Position numbers and translations under genes: made by a program. This document shows positions 12,001-16,558 of a stretch of DNA of 64,000 nt, one piece after another (the stretch's first letter is position 1; each line of letters opens with the position of its first letter). The stretch is from Coriobacteriia bacterium (GTDB taxonomy: Bacteria; Actinomycetota; Coriobacteriia; Coriobacteriales; UMGS124): positions 9,943-73,942 of the forward strand of contig JAGZEG010000015.1 in assembly GCA_018368455.1 (NCBI GenBank), given 5' to 3'. Under the pieces are notes generated by a model that was given only the letters and a program-made list of their open reading frames with translations, made no database searches and was not told where the DNA came from.

Positions 12001-12291
12001 AGCGTTCGGGGCTGTGCCGTCGGCCGTGCCAGCCGTGGCATCGGACGATCCCTCGCCCGCGGCAGCGCCGTCGGCCTCGCCGGTGGGTGTCGAGGTGCCA
12101 CCGTTGCCGTTGGCGTCACCAGCGTCACCCTGACCAGCCTCGGGAGTCACGCCCTCGGCGGCAACAGGAGAGTCGCCAGCAGCACCTTCGTCAGCAAGGG
12201 CCGCGCTCAGGTGCATCGTGCTGGCAAGGGCCATCGCGACACAGAGAGCTATTGCAACGAACGCGCAGATTAGAGAGCGGCGCTGAGACAT
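1..12291 (-). CDS. Giant secreted vWA/isopeptide-repeat adhesin (5' part, 3' end outside window)
   Basis: The reading frame is open for 4,097 codons from ATG 12291 to the window edge, with no stop. Residues 1-34 are a Sec signal peptide (basic MSQRR, hydrophobic core, cleavage near ALA-DE), followed by an A/G/T/D-rich stalk to about residue 150. A von Willebrand A domain (about 205-520) has the MIDAS motif D215-x-S-G-S and a Trp/Tyr-rich insertion at about 246-286. Then come a Cna-B/DUF5979-like module (about 870-995), 12 Spy0128/FctA-like pilin repeats (about 995-2835; each has Lys in a KTL-type strand, Glu in a YxVxE strand and Asn in FTNxY, the isopeptide triad), two DUF11-like repeats, a Cna-like module, four more DUF11-like repeats, a Cna-like module, a 13th pilin repeat and a partial Cna-like module. 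By family it should be a cell-wall-anchored adhesin; any LPXTG anchor lies beyond the edge. Boundaries are approximate. The start codon overlaps a leader ORF and follows a poly-G tract. Confidence 0.93.
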   Translation of the reverse strand, partial: MSQRRSLICAFVAIALCVAMALASTMHLSAALADEGAAGDSPVAAEGVTPEAGQGDAGDANGNGGTSTPTGEADGAAAGEGSSDATAGTADGTAPNADGTVTGSAPSAASDSATSNPDAGVSPAAAGDTVDTVVDGNTLTGWAEHLTPGSASTQNIGRIWTDKTVLDGDASLTGDGAFSVAKGNSDFLVGLSALSSMSTITNEVTKPLDIVLVLDVSGSMNDPMGTPQYSQVAANSVSTNSTDKYWINDNGTYREVYYHSTGAWWCQDNQTWYWPYNRNGRPDWGSATPTYTTFYQVTNSKMSALQEAVNGFIDTTAQENDDIADNDLKHRISVVKFANNQSTTVGNNTYTDPSDGSTVNYSQTVSNLAAYDSSNANNLKNRVNALVAAGSTRADYGMTLAANQLDQRARTDAQKVVIFFTDGEPNNGSGFVDDIANAAIQQASALNAKDTLTYTIGVFDGANPDETSPDASASGKFNAYMNAMSSKYPYAQSFDNLGSPAGTRDYYRAAENADQLSQIFTDIAGELQTETSESPVAASGGAEGTLTFTDQLGEYMEVDSFKSIVYANKQFTPVRTEKVDENTTRYVFEGEVSDPDGIFTEGNMANIEVRVTKSATLAEGDTVTVTIPASLLPLRNYQASVDKDDNVTWDGVSAAYPIRAFYGVSLKDDAAKAIKDASADAALQSYIENHTVEQGGKKTVSFLSNLYNGGEDGATISSFSPAKNNAYYYVQENTPLYMDEACTRPLTEDNWNRYGNEETSILYYKETFYQENVGKAQEVVSFFPVSTFAEGVTDGFIINTGSSDGSYYLAAGAPRLSHIRDLHDAKAKNNTSTASNTADPQWNVKAFNASTINTKLGNNGKLFVELPGELHVSKTVTVDDGLDKTQFTEGDNAKSFNFTVHVDGMANQTVKAQVVRTNGGAVVSSTFDFPLDGNGSRSQSLKDGETLIITGLNDGASYTVTESLPQGEGWTNSEKSGDTGTISSTTPAQASFTNNYTVEPIDLTDGIQAQKTFTNLDTNTPMDWDGATFDFVLEAVGGGTDGSGSRDVNNNPVAVADVPMPGGSDAGVKHQTVANADAFGFGAIEYAKPGTYVYHVSEESPSKDDSDWRAGVDYSSAVYHAIVVVVDNGDGTLSIDQNASDMYMEVDDDSADVHVDADVANITNTFQSTVQNTNFLATKNWTDNSGSRPALGDNQFRFVLEAVSGTHGGNAVDITDIPMPANAGGAIVGHIGSSVAWGSVPFTNAMDGDHYIYKLYEQQPTTNGKLDGSPLDAGMPSEAKMVDGHWVYRGVTYDNEVYTAEVEVGVDEADDGTQTTWTHITYKNAAGETVVQSDGSATAERIPFSNSYDVNPTPAHDALQVRKTMDGRNLANGETFVFTLEQTAGPTDGATGLAATATVTGDGNDKVGVATFGQPTFTKAGTYTFKIHENGTDGNGLTYDTHDAYVTYVVNDTSADGTVLHTGNLRVASRTFDNSDGLTEADRGQADLAAFTNTYRATQTFGGITVSKTLTGRAMGANEFDFTIEALDAAGHDVPAGDAAFSTVTGAAAGTAERMRGKLSSLTFTQADAGDTFTYIIDEVEPADGDADKLAGVTYDDTRYKLTIAVTDNGNGTLDLEHTIVPVDENNDATGAAVTVAAFTNRYVPAPSDPVTPELNKVFSGRSWTANDTFAFDIEKVSYDGRTSGADFDAMPMPKNANGDTVTSVTLNGDGNLAGTASGTSVAFGFGGLTFAKAGTYVYSVSEQHPADATETDTGWVKDGITYTKDVALISVTVDDRGTGKLEARTPMISFGTFNNYYNASEYFDSAVDFQLTKTLSGHSMAANQFRFNVTALDGTGTTAAQTAAKIGLTGGATTIPVPGKAGDEDETVTMMDGAQQLSFNQADSGKTFVIQFDEVQGTQGGYTYDKSVYQMFVTPTDNGDGTMTIHTVIKRMQNATGATDGKTVFDSTWNQGDPATASLDFVNSYASEGTLALSGTKTVNATKSEYTGGLSGFQFKIEQVDASNNVIGSASTVTLPEVATSDGNGNFTFDNVTFTEAGTYRFKVSEVVPADADKAAGVQYNAAPIYLDVTVTENDADGYGDGQLNVAVTRDGQAFDPATALGFTNIYETTDAAFTPSVTKKVTGLDATQHFTFEMVAADDATKTAIDTNVIQNSGMTKDNGYKATASTGVEGDAFMAKGAEKTVDFSKLTFTKTGTYTFQVTEAGANSAPEGWTYDGHTYTLKIVVSDDDNDAKLTAQASPEGVDQAQQSSTFTNSFGATTTYSAQGGLQVTKTLNGRALEAGKFNFTITANDNDSQAKLDALGDAKADTIAFSNPEGAMGTPVAMDKLGSLEFTEADIDKTYTYTVTEVKPDDAETSMPGYTYDGTPSATVTIEVKQANGKIYTVTTVTKGDSTETYNSQNASATAVVPFVNSYAATGELDGSLNLAGTKALRDSENNNVPLNGRQWTFTLEGANDATNAAIADSTVTLPTSSAIQNTDGTFAFGNITFKSTGATTVDYTFKVTESGAVPGVTNDTNSERTIVVRVTDNGDSTLTPEVVSNQSENLAFVNTYGANSDTQVEIKGTKTLDANGYDVTPNIKEQYTFTLAAAEGMQLVGGDNFANNVKNTNENGTGTVSFGNLKFTMADLDGADYVDGVRSKTFTYTVTEAGEVPGVTNDTNNPKTITVKLTDDGKGTLTATVENATDGNAFAFTNTYAPGSATNAPANVKKVLTGDRGVALQDQEFGFEMSVAPKAGTDTPEDGFTMPADATAKNDANGDVKFGDITFTKPGTYTVTVKEQVPADDDKAPYMTYDGHTYTYDVVVSADGSGNLKAEAQNFSTADGGSTFTNTYTTPKQEKDVFNASAADPTTSVDGKMVGVGDVLTYKVTWANDALDAQGKSVAANVVVTDVLPQGTELITMDSGELNVPEGADYDEATRTLTWNLGQQAAGATGTVEFEVVVTDAAVNYDDINNTATIVIGDNSKSTDTTHNTIPKKTVDGKPEVEGDVQVGSELTYTIGWANTTGETANVKVTDVLSEGLTFVAAEGGAYDEATRTVTWNLGNKDNGTSGTVSVTVRVNENAVKVDADNSNKATIQVGNDSSYTTNTVPDFGPQTGSLTISKTVVGEDAPEGQSFTFTLTGSAADTNLSGTYNYTGTNGKADGTVTFTNGQATVKLTAGQSITISGLPVGATVQAKETPVTGFTVSANPLSATIDADDSTTQELAFTNTYGGNENTKDVTNNSAEDQKASVNGKLVGVGDTLTYTINWKNDAVDENGVATKANVTVTDVVPQGTTLVAGSISNNGSESNGTITWNLDEQEASASGTVSFQVKVDESAVTYDSIKNTASITVGENEPKSTNETETFVPKKEETTNPDSIEVGQTLEYSISFKNTDGEGATATVVDTLSEGLTFEGTSNVKVNGEDWDSLELNVGDSTLTWTINSLPANADVVITFKATITRDALSSVNNGAKVNGHESNVVTTPVPTDNAKHVKDTDGAVIDGKLVGVGETLEYVIDWANESTNETGDVTIVDTLPTGVTLVDGTITDGGTYSANEHTITWNLTGKQPGERGSVSFKVTVDNDAATAGEVADLVNTATVNGNEVTVTNSVPGKKAESAEGSGTTVGDIYVGKELTYTIAYKNTEATAADITITDSVPAGTEFVKFNGDTADKGVNTNGALTWTLEGVEPNTAGTVSFTVRVTEAAVSATNPVTNQATITIGDRESKTNTTTNQVSKGALAIYKTVDAGTTGADIDTNQTFEFTITLTAPDGTPITGTYGYDYSDGTQGTFDFDDVTGKAEISLKHGQSIMINGLPADVRYSVEEASVAGYSSTSEGASGTVPAGKRADARFTNTFTPTSAEHTPEVTKVLAGFSKTGLVEGAYTFRMSVAPKAGTGTPDNGFSYTKDAEGNDFTTASNAAPAEGENSATVTFAPITFTKVGTYEVTITEAIPGEGTPAYDATVTYDKHSYTYEVTVTAQDGKLVATPSAQPDDEDAKFTNEIKTGSLSISKKVTADAGLTAPAGKSFTFEVAAKGPDGAALSGEYASVTKLADGTETPGTVTFTPDGVATITLQADETLTIQNLPAGTVYAARETNLPDGFTLSTIDGKTVLKNA

Positions 12292-12461
12292 ACGGCAACC
12301 CCCCCCCTGGCCAAAACGGGAGTCACGGCGCGCGCGTTCTCATCACACGCGTGCTGAGCGGCGTCATCAAGACGGCCCGCCTCATACGCCGCACGTGCTG
12401 GGGTCTCATCAACCCCCCGTGCGCTTCCCACATCCAAAGCTTCGAGTCGACGGTTAAACAT
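12270..12461 (-). CDS. Leader ORF overlapping the adhesin start (63 aa, possible phase-variable N-terminal extension)
   Basis: ATG 12461 has a strong ribosome site, GGAGGAG at 12466-12472, and a good promoter lies about 40 bp upstream. The product is charged (begins MFNRRLEALDVG) and has no recognised domain. The frame runs through the 9-G tract at 12299-12307 and stops with TAA at 12270-12272, which is 22 nt inside the adhesin gene and out of its frame. Adding one G, or losing two, would put this frame in phase with the adhesin ATG and give a single protein with a 57-residue N-terminal extension before the signal peptide. As sequenced, the leader could couple translation to the adhesin by stop-restart. 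It could instead be a real N-terminal extension broken by a homopolymer sequencing error. It matches no family that I recognise. Confidence 0.55.
   Translation of the reverse strand: MFNRRLEALDVGSARGVDETPARAAYEAGRLDDAAQHACDENARAVTPVLARGGVAVCLSAAL
12299..12307 (-). repeat. Poly-G tract (9 G on the coding strand) at the adhesin ribosome-binding position
   Basis: Nine consecutive C on the plus strand (G on the coding strand) lie seven bases before ATG 12291. The run is the only Shine-Dalgarno-like sequence for the adhesin and lies inside the leader ORF. Length changes would alter both ribosome-site spacing and the frame relation between leader and adhesin. I noticed no other G or C run this long in the window. 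Confidence 0.9.
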
Positions 12462-12499
12462 GGCACTCCTCCGAAGGTACCGATTCATACATAGTTGCC

Positions 12500-12528
12500 A
12501 CAATAAGAGTCGACTCCACCAACGTCAA
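12500..12528 (-). promoter_or_regulatory. Sigma-70-type promoter for leader/adhesin
   Basis: On the minus strand, TTGACG (12528-12523) and TATTGT (12505-12500) are separated by exactly 17 bases. Transcription would start near 12493, giving a 5' leader of about 30 nt before the GGAGGAG ribosome site and ATG 12461. This places the leader ORF, not the adhesin ATG, as the first translated frame. Confidence 0.6.
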
Positions 12529-12858
12529 CACTGCTGGTACATCTGTTGCTCAGTTGTTGCAGTTGTTGTTCTTTGGGCTTCACGGGTACTTCTAGCTGCA
12601 GCTTTCGCGCCATTACAACGCAGTGGGTTGTGGTGCCACAGCATGAACGATGAGTTTTATGGAACAAGTGCTCTCGGTTTGCTGAAGGCCATTTTCAGTT
12701 CATCACGCAAGCGTCATGATCCCATATGACATCACGCCGCCTAAGACAAACCACGCCGTCACAGTCGGAACGGCAGTGCCCCGCAAAACGCAACTAATAT
12801 ATATAAGAAGTCGCTCAAGCCACGAGACACGGGGCGACGAGGGGTCACAGGCACCGCG

Positions 12859-13000
12859 TGATACCGAGATGATACCGACGTGATAAAGAGAATTCTCGGG
12901 ATCTCCGAAGCACCTGGCAGGAAAACCGCAGGTCAGAGGAGTACGTGCTTAGCATGGCTCCCCTTGGACAGGGTGAAATGTTCCTGAGTGATAAAGAGAA
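12859..13000. repeat. Left copy of imperfect direct repeat flanking the AlbA_2 gene
   Basis: About 142 bp starting at a GATACCGAGATGATACC block and ending in CCTGAGTGATAAAGAGAA. It aligns in the same orientation with 14556-14708, with the two ends and the GCAGGTCAGAG centre best conserved. It lies 28 bp beyond the stop codon of the AlbA_2 gene. Confidence 0.75.
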
Positions 13001-13028
13001 CGAGCATCCCGCCCGCACGCCACCTCTG

Positions 13029-14495
13029 CTACGCCCAGGCGGGAATGTAGCGGCGATACTTCGTGCCCGCCGCCTCGTCCTCCTCCTTGATGATGCCGTC
13101 GTCGCAGCACTCGCGTATCAGCCGCGACATCGCGACCGAGCTCGTCTTCGAATCATCCAGGCCAAAACGCTCCCTCAGAGACTGATTGCCCATCGGTTCG
13201 TCCTGGGCATAGGACAGGCAGGCATGCCAATAGACGGCGTCTTTGCGCTCGGCCTTCGTCATACGCGCGTAGGCCCGTCCTCCGAACAGCGTAACCTCGG
13301 TGCCGAGCCCATCCTCGCTGCGTACCTGCGGCGCCGGCATATGGAGCGCCTCGCATGCCGCAACCGTGAGGTCCCAGCCCGAACCGCCCTCCTCGCACAG
13401 TCCCATCTGGCGCAGGCACCTGACGAGCGCCCCGTTTCTCGTCTTGGGCTGGTCGTTCAGCATCCTCTCGACAGGGATGAGCGTCGTCCCAGGGTTGGAA
13501 AACTTAACGCGGTTCTCGTAGATCCAAACAACGGGACCGCATGTCATGTCGGAAAGATCCTGGTGGATAACCATGTTGGAAAGCAGCTCTCGCACCGCCC
13601 TTTGCGGATACTCCGAGCGAATGCGTCGGAATGCCCCGTCGACACCTTCGGTCGCAGGCGTCATCGACATGATGTGGCGCTCGGCCTCGGGAAGCGAAAG
13701 CGCGTATCCCTTGTCAAACGTCACATCGTCAGTGATGTCCAGTCCGGAGGCCCCGGAAAATCGCACGACACGCAGGGCCTTGCTGCGCAGCGACCGGAAA
13801 GAACCGAGGTCCCTCGCCATGAGCAGCGCCCCGAGATTCGTTATGGCGTGGCGCCCATTGTCCTGCAGCTTGATAAGGCCCTGCTCTTCGAGCGCCTTCC
13901 ACACGGCGCCCGGATCGCCGGGACGCCTCACGCGCAGCAACTCGAAATAGGCTGGAACATCGAGCAGCCCCTCAATCTCGTCGGCAGTTACGTCCTTTTC
14001 GGCGATCAGGCCTTCAAAATTGCCCGACTGCAGCCGACGCCAAAGCTCGGCCTCCTTCGCGGAGCCAGGTTCGAGGCGAGTCGTGCTGCTTCCCTCGCGG
14101 ATATACGCCATGCCATTCCAATAAACAGGCTGGCCGAGAGCAGCCCGTATCTTGAGAATCACAAATGCAAGGCCGCCCGCCTCAGCCGACTCGAACTCGT
14201 ACGACGCATTCTGCGAAACGAATCGCCTGAGCCAGATGAGCAGGTCCTGGTTGCCTTTCGCCTTCTTGGTCAGAGGGTCAAACGAAGTACCCACGAGATG
14301 CCTTGTCGCATCATCCACACCCCAGATTTTATAGCCCCACTCTCTGCCATTGAACGCGGCCGCGTTGGCAAGCGCCGAGATGTCTCGCCCGATACGCTCG
14401 GGGTCGGCGTTGGCGTCCTTGAATTCCAGCCATTCCGTCTCCGCCGGGTATCCGATGAGAGAATAGATCAGCTCCATGGGACTGGCCTCACCCAT
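13029..14495 (-). CDS. AlbA_2/Schlafen-type putative DNA-binding ATPase-like protein
   Basis: The 488-residue protein starts at ATG 14495, preceded by GGAGG six bases upstream; the frame is open further 5' but only this start has a ribosome site. The N-terminal 120 or so residues fit the AlbA_2 (Slfn) domain (ETEWLEFKDA, then ALANAAAFNGREWGYKIWGV). The middle resembles a GHKL-like ATP-binding C-terminal region of this family (RELLSNMVIHQD, then KFSNPGTTLIP). The C-terminus looks like a winged helix. Family members are cytoplasmic regulators or defence-associated nucleases, and the precise role here is unknown. The gene stands alone between two direct repeats, which suggests acquisition as a cassette, and its upstream repeat carries iterons that may be an autoregulatory operator. 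Confidence 0.85.
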   Translation of the reverse strand: MGEASPMELIYSLIGYPAETEWLEFKDANADPERIGRDISALANAAAFNGREWGYKIWGVDDATRHLVGTSFDPLTKKAKGNQDLLIWLRRFVSQNASYEFESAEAGGLAFVILKIRAALGQPVYWNGMAYIREGSSTTRLEPGSAKEAELWRRLQSGNFEGLIAEKDVTADEIEGLLDVPAYFELLRVRRPGDPGAVWKALEEQGLIKLQDNGRHAITNLGALLMARDLGSFRSLRSKALRVVRFSGASGLDITDDVTFDKGYALSLPEAERHIMSMTPATEGVDGAFRRIRSEYPQRAVRELLSNMVIHQDLSDMTCGPVVWIYENRVKFSNPGTTLIPVERMLNDQPKTRNGALVRCLRQMGLCEEGGSGWDLTVAACEALHMPAPQVRSEDGLGTEVTLFGGRAYARMTKAERKDAVYWHACLSYAQDEPMGNQSLRERFGLDDSKTSSVAMSRLIRECCDDGIIKEEDEAAGTKYRRYIPAWA

Positions 14496-14555
14496 ACGAT
14501 CCCTCCGACACGCGTTGCCAAGAAAGCGGGGTGGCAATGCCTCCCCAGCGGTTTT

Positions 14556-14708
14556 TGATACCGAGATGATACTGAGATGATAAAGAGAAGGCAAAGAGAA
14601 TCTTGGGCAGACACGGGAAAAGCGTGACGGAAACTGCAGGTCAGAGAGGTATATGTCGATCGGGTCGCCCTGGAAATGGGGCGAAATGTTCCTGAGTGAT
14701 AAAGAGAA
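14556..14708. repeat. Right copy of direct repeat flanking the AlbA_2 gene, with iterons
   Basis: About 153 bp related to 12859-13000. Read on the minus strand (gene direction) it contains two TTCTCTTTATCA blocks and a tandem TATCATCTCAG/TATCATCTCGG/TATCA iteron ending about 60 bp before ATG 14495. Its position suggests promoter/operator DNA for the AlbA_2 gene. Confidence 0.75.
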
Positions 14709-14867
14709 GTGATCGCGGCGGGACCTGAGGGCGGAATTTGGGCGCGGCATTGTCCCGCCGCATCTACCCAGATTCGGACGCGTCCGTGATAATCAGAGGC
14801 AAGCTCCGCGAGAAGGCTCCGCTCACTCGCAGGCAGCCCGTCACGCACAGACCACTGGGAGGCTCCC
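14709..14867. other. Intergenic hairpin upstream of DUF3089 gene
   Basis: Perfect 10-bp arms, GCGGCGGGAC at 14715-14724 and GTCCCGCCGC at 14752-14761, could form a hairpin. No T run follows, so termination is uncertain. The rest of the interval holds only the ribosome site of the next gene. Confidence 0.4.
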
Positions 14868-15959
14868 ATGCTCGCATCGCGTCGCTCGTTTCTTGTTGGG
14901 GCCGCCGTCTCTGTGGCGTCCGCCGTTGCGCCCCTCGGATCCGCGATGGCGACCGAGCGAGACCGCGAGAGCCTCGACGCCTCGCAGTGGAGAGACGCCA
15001 CCTCGCCTGCCCGCAGCACTGCGCCCGACTACGCTGACGCCGCGAGCTGGGTGTACTGGGACGACGTTGCCGACCCCGCCCGGCTCGAGGGCGCCGGTGG
15101 CTCTGCTGCCGCCAAGGACGCCGACCTGTTCATCGTCTGCCCCACGGTCGCGTCGGGCGGCGACGAGGGCGCGCCGAACATGGCGCTCGACGACGCCCGC
15201 GACCGCGCAAACTTCCTCGGCGCGCTCAACATGGAGCTCGGCATCTACGACGCCCACTGCCGCGTCTTCGCCCCCTACTACCGGCAGGCCACGCTCTCCG
15301 CTTACGGCGACGGCCCCGCACTCGACGGCGCGCTCGCCCTTGCCTACGAGGACATCCGCGCAGCCTTCGAGCGCTTCCTCGCCGAGCGCCCCTCCGGCCC
15401 GCTCGTGCTCGCCGGATTCTCGCAGGGCGCCGACCTGGCCATCCGGCTCGTGCGCGACTACTTTGGCGCCGCCGACCTGCGCGAACGTCTCGTCGCGTGC
15501 TACGCCCTGGGCTGGCGGCTCACGCAGGAGGAGTGCGACGCGTGCCCCTGGCTGCGCGCCGCCGCCGGCGAACTCGACACCGGCGTCGTCGTCACGTTCA
15601 ACTCCGAAGCGCCCGAGGTCACGACGTCCCTCATGGTCCCCGCCGGAACACGCACGCTCGCCATCAACCCGCTGAGCTGGGTCACGACGAGCGACCTCGC
15701 CCCGGCCGCGCTCAACCTAGGCGCATGCTTCACCGACTACGACGGCGTCATCACGCGCGAGATCCCCCAGCTCTGCGGCGCGCGCATCGACCCCGAGCGC
15801 GGCACGCTCAAGGTGAGCGGCGTCTCCCCCGAGGACTACCCCGCCGGGCTCAGCCTGTTCGAGGACGGCGTCTACCACCTGTACGACTACCAGTTCTTCT
15901 ATCGCAACCTGCAGGAAAACGTCGAGAAACGACTGGCGGCGTACGCGGAGGGGCGCTAG
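14868..15959 (+). CDS. Tat-exported DUF3089-family alpha/beta hydrolase
   Basis: The 363-residue protein starts at ATG 14868 after GGGAGG. It opens with a twin-arginine signal (SRRSFLVGAA, then a hydrophobic stretch to about residue 28), so it should be exported folded. The core fits DUF3089: a nucleophile elbow GFSQG with Ser185 preceded by a strand (PLVLAGFSQG), an N-terminal WVYWDD segment, and FAPYYRQATL. The substrate is unknown; lipase or esterase chemistry is inferred from the fold. The gene stands alone, with palindromic intergenic DNA downstream. Confidence 0.8.
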   Translation: MLASRRSFLVGAAVSVASAVAPLGSAMATERDRESLDASQWRDATSPARSTAPDYADAASWVYWDDVADPARLEGAGGSAAAKDADLFIVCPTVASGGDEGAPNMALDDARDRANFLGALNMELGIYDAHCRVFAPYYRQATLSAYGDGPALDGALALAYEDIRAAFERFLAERPSGPLVLAGFSQGADLAIRLVRDYFGAADLRERLVACYALGWRLTQEECDACPWLRAAAGELDTGVVVTFNSEAPEVTTSLMVPAGTRTLAINPLSWVTTSDLAPAALNLGACFTDYDGVITREIPQLCGARIDPERGTLKVSGVSPEDYPAGLSLFEDGVYHLYDYQFFYRNLQENVEKRLAAYAEGR

Positions 15960-16140
15960 GGGATGCCGGCGCGAACGCGCTCGGGGCGCGGGACCATTGC
16001 GCGTAAGGTTCGCAGAGGGGCCCTCCGCGCGAAGGAAAGCAGACGCCGGGGCCGGGACGCTTGCGAAACGCGTGCAGGACGCGGTGTTCCACTCGCGTAA
16101 GGACCTCGCGCAGAGGGACGGGAAGGCCATTCCTTGCGGT

Positions 16141-16352
16141 TGTGCGAGGTCTTGCAAAATGAGGCGCTGAAAATGGGCGCGAATTGCGGGCATGCGAGGT
16201 TTGCAGGGCGATTTTGCAGCCTGGGGCGATGGCGAGCAGGGACTGCAAGCCGCCTACCTGCTGGTTTCTTGTGCGCCGGGATGAAGGGCGGCCCGCAAAC
16301 CTCGCACAGCCGCAAAACGCGCCCAAATCCGAGCGACGGTTTTGCAAAAGCC
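16141..16352. repeat. Family-1 palindromic intergenic element, copy 1
   Basis: Left arm TGTGCGAGGTCTTGCAAAA followed by AAAATGGGCGCG and TGCGAGGTTTGC. The right half mirrors this as GCAAACCTCGCA, CGCGCCCAAAT and TTTTGCAAAA. A second copy with the same block order is at 37754-37987. Both share a central CCTACCTGC followed by GGTTTCT. The element is non-coding and probably folds into a long imperfect hairpin. Confidence 0.7.
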
Positions 16353-16513
16353 AGCAGAGCCGCGTTTTCTGACCAGTGCGACCAGCGCGCGACACAGAGC
16401 AAGCCCGCGGGGCGCCGGAAGCGGGGCGGGGGATCCTCGCGATGAGCTCAGCGTCCCCTCCCCGCGCGATGCGGAGAAACCGGGAGCGCGCGTCCGCAGC
16501 CCACACGGGCCGG

Positions 16514-16519
16514 TACAAT
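16514..16519 (+). promoter_or_regulatory. Putative -10 element of asparaginase gene
   Basis: TACAAT about 40 bp before the start codon. No good -35 is visible. Similarly placed TANNNT hexamers precede the M13 peptidase (TACACT) and hydroxyacid dehydrogenase (TATCAT) genes. Confidence 0.4.
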
Positions 16520-16558
16520 GTCCCCCGTCCCGTCACCGCCCACCTCGGGAGGCCCGCC

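Larger units (their letters stand above)
12462..13028. other. Intergenic region between adhesin leader and AlbA_2 gene
   Basis: This 567-bp stretch is clearly lower in GC than its surroundings, with an ATATATAT run near 12799. It holds the adhesin promoter at its left end and the left copy of the AlbA-flanking direct repeat (12859-13000). A short minus-strand frame at 12485-12667 has no convincing ribosome site. I see no gene between about 12530 and 12858. Confidence 0.6.
15960..16558. other. Intergenic region with large palindromic element
   Basis: No supported gene. The interval contains a family-1 palindrome (16141-16352) and, near its right end, the putative -10 of the asparaginase gene. 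Frames that cross the element on both strands are by-products of its symmetry. Confidence 0.6.

Noticed and set aside
1..12291. Regular short similarities in the adhesin gene considered as a CRISPR or tandem DNA array
   Set aside because: The similarities recur at domain length with codon-level divergence and follow the protein repeats. There are no short identical repeats with unique spacers.
12485..12667. 60-codon minus-strand ORF upstream of the adhesin leader
   Set aside because: No ribosome site, and it crosses the predicted promoter of the leader ORF.
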